Assembly: GCA_029776555.1 (NCBI GenBank)
Contig: JAKOSZ010000371.1
Span: 1-6,749, forward strand
Reading direction: 5' to 3'
DNA from: Bacillota bacterium
GTDB taxonomy: Bacteria > Bacillota > Clostridia > Acetivibrionales > JAKOSZ01
DNA length: 6,749 bases
This document shows positions 6,005 through 6,749 of this stretch, one piece after another. The position numbers and the translations under genes are program-made. Position 1 is the stretch's first letter. Every line of letters begins with the position of its first letter. A model generated the notes under the pieces. The model did no database searches, had not been told where the DNA came from, and saw nothing but the letters and a program-made list of their open reading frames with translations.

Positions 6005-6130
6005 GCCACCGCCAGTGCAACAAATAGGTTCTCCGGTGAGCTGCCGTTGCGGCGGGATGATTCTTCCGGGCAGCCGTCTATTCCCGGGGCAGAGGGGCCT
6101 GTGCAGTTGCCTTTTTAGCATGCCAAAGGA
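6005..6130. other. Gene-free stretch with no clear function
   Basis: I see no supported gene, RNA gene or promoter here. GCTGCC at 6040-6045 can pair with GGCAGC at 6069-6074. Between them, GGGATGATTCTT at about 6054-6065 could be a worn repeat copy. A T-run at about 6112-6116 follows GCAGTTGCC, but no strong stem precedes it. Confidence 0.4.
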
Positions 6131-6148
6131 AAGGAGGGGAAGGGCTTG
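6131..6148 (+). promoter_or_regulatory. Ribosome binding site that sets TTG 6146 as a start
   Basis: AAGGAGGGG lies at 6131-6139. The GGAGG core ends eight bases before TTG 6146, an ideal spacing, and the protein read from that TTG begins directly with a membrane segment. Confidence 0.75.
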
Positions 6149-6749
6149 TACCAGGTTATATCGGCAATCGTATCCTTTGTCCTGCTGTGGTTTGTCATGA
6201 TGCCTTCGCTCTATTTCAGCAGCAACGCATTTAAAAAGCAGGAGGTAAAGCGGAACCTGAACCTGGCGGCCAGGGCGCTTTGCACTTCCATTGTCTTAAA
6301 GGGCGATTCCCTTAAGTCCCTGTCTTCAGGATACGTTTACGGTGAAGATTCGGGAGTCGGGGTTGACCTGGGGAAACTCCTGGAAGGCTTTTACGCCCTT
6401 CTGGCCCGGAACTGCAAAAGCCCGGAGGAATATGAGGACATAAAGGCAAGGATATGCGCCAAAGTACTGGTAGAGAAAGACCGCTTCTACATAGCCGATG
6501 CCCTGGACAGGTGGAGCTTTCCCTTCTTTTTCTGCATAGTGGACGAAAGGCTTGGCCCCGTATATCTGACTATTGACAGTGACAGTGCGTACTACTTCGG
6601 GGAAGACGGTGAAAAAATAACCACTACGCTGGGGAGCCTGGGGATAAGCAGGGAAGAAAGGGACGCCGCCGTAATAGACATGATCAACGACCGGGTGGCG
6701 AGGTTTACCTTTGGGGCGGGCGCGGGAAAGGGCCTTGAGATTAACATTA
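6146..6749 (+). CDS. Single-pass anchored protein, probable further pilus-locus component (3' partial)
   Basis: The frame is open from TTG 6146 to the window end, giving 201 residues without a stop. The start has an excellent binding site. Residues 2-24 form a hydrophobic N-terminal helix (YQVISAIVSFVLLWFVMMPS), then comes FSSNAFKKQEVKRNLNLAAR and a long extracytoplasmic or soluble region. That region includes a hydrophobic patch WSFPFFFCIVD and four Cys residues in all. The pattern of helix, then a charged segment with regularly spaced hydrophobic residues, recalls TadE/TadG or pseudopilin-type proteins. It lacks the LKD..GG arm of the first two pilin-like genes, and the C-terminal motif cannot be checked because the end is missing. 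Codon use (AGG, ATA, GAC) matches the upstream operon, so it probably belongs to the same locus despite the 370-base gap. No family is recognised. Confidence 0.75.
   Translation, partial: MYQVISAIVSFVLLWFVMMPSLYFSSNAFKKQEVKRNLNLAARALCTSIVLKGDSLKSLSSGYVYGEDSGVGVDLGKLLEGFYALLARNCKSPEEYEDIKARICAKVLVEKDRFYIADALDRWSFPFFFCIVDERLGPVYLTIDSDSAYYFGEDGEKITTTLGSLGISREERDAAVIDMINDRVARFTFGAGAGKGLEINI

Noticed and set aside
5497..6009. Minus-strand open frame of 170 codons through the repeats
   Set aside because: Its first part is translated repeat units (recurring KEPSPCA-type peptides) and the rest is antisense to a supported gene. Open frames through this repeat are an effect of its base composition.
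6081..6118. Rho-independent terminator before TTTTT near 6112
   Set aside because: I could not find a strong GC-rich stem ending just before the T-run; only short, poorly closed pairings such as GGC with GCC are possible.
5973..6200. Plus-strand open frame of 75 codons after the repeats
   Set aside because: It overlaps the better supported TTG 6146 gene in another frame and starts within a repeat unit, with no binding site of its own.

Overview
The window is about 6.7 kb of moderately GC-rich DNA with every supported gene on the + strand. Purine-rich Shine-Dalgarno sites (AAGGAGG type), frequent GTG and TTG starts, and heavy use of AGG (Arg) and ATA (Ile) codons suggest a low- to mid-GC Gram-positive bacterium. 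A Clostridia/Peptococcales-like organism, perhaps thermophilic, fits best. This placement is inferred from composition and gene style; no marker gene is present.

Bases 1-5775 hold a compact run of genes that looks like a divergent Tad (tight adherence, type IVb pilus / type II secretion-like) locus. In order they are: the C-terminal end of an unidentified protein (1-210); a CpaF/TadA-type secretion ATPase (210-1871); two polytopic membrane proteins that resemble TadB and TadC (1882-2889 and 2944-4020); and three small proteins with a single N-terminal membrane segment that resemble pilins or TadE/F pseudopilins (4095-4526, 4541-4996, 4993-5775). Gene ends overlap at 208-212 and 4993-4996 and most other gaps are short, so this is probably one transcription unit that begins before the window. 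The ATPase would power the assembly platform formed by the two membrane proteins, which would assemble or export the small anchored proteins.

Bases 5776-6145 (370 bases) hold no supported gene. They contain five copies of a GGGGACGGTTCT-type hairpin repeat (5781-5977 plus tails to about 6004), then about 140 bases with nothing convincing except a good ribosome binding site at the end. A seventh complete-looking start follows at TTG 6146: another single-pass anchored protein that runs off the window end.

The main points for a second look are these. A C-terminal motif is shared by the three consecutive pilin-like proteins. The second of them carries a six-tyrosine run and Gly-rich insert with locally shifted codon use. 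The hairpin repeat shows paired changes in its stem and a clear strand preference. The TadB-like and TadC-like genes are joined in the same frame across a single TGA, with no standard start codon before the TadC-like membrane segment.
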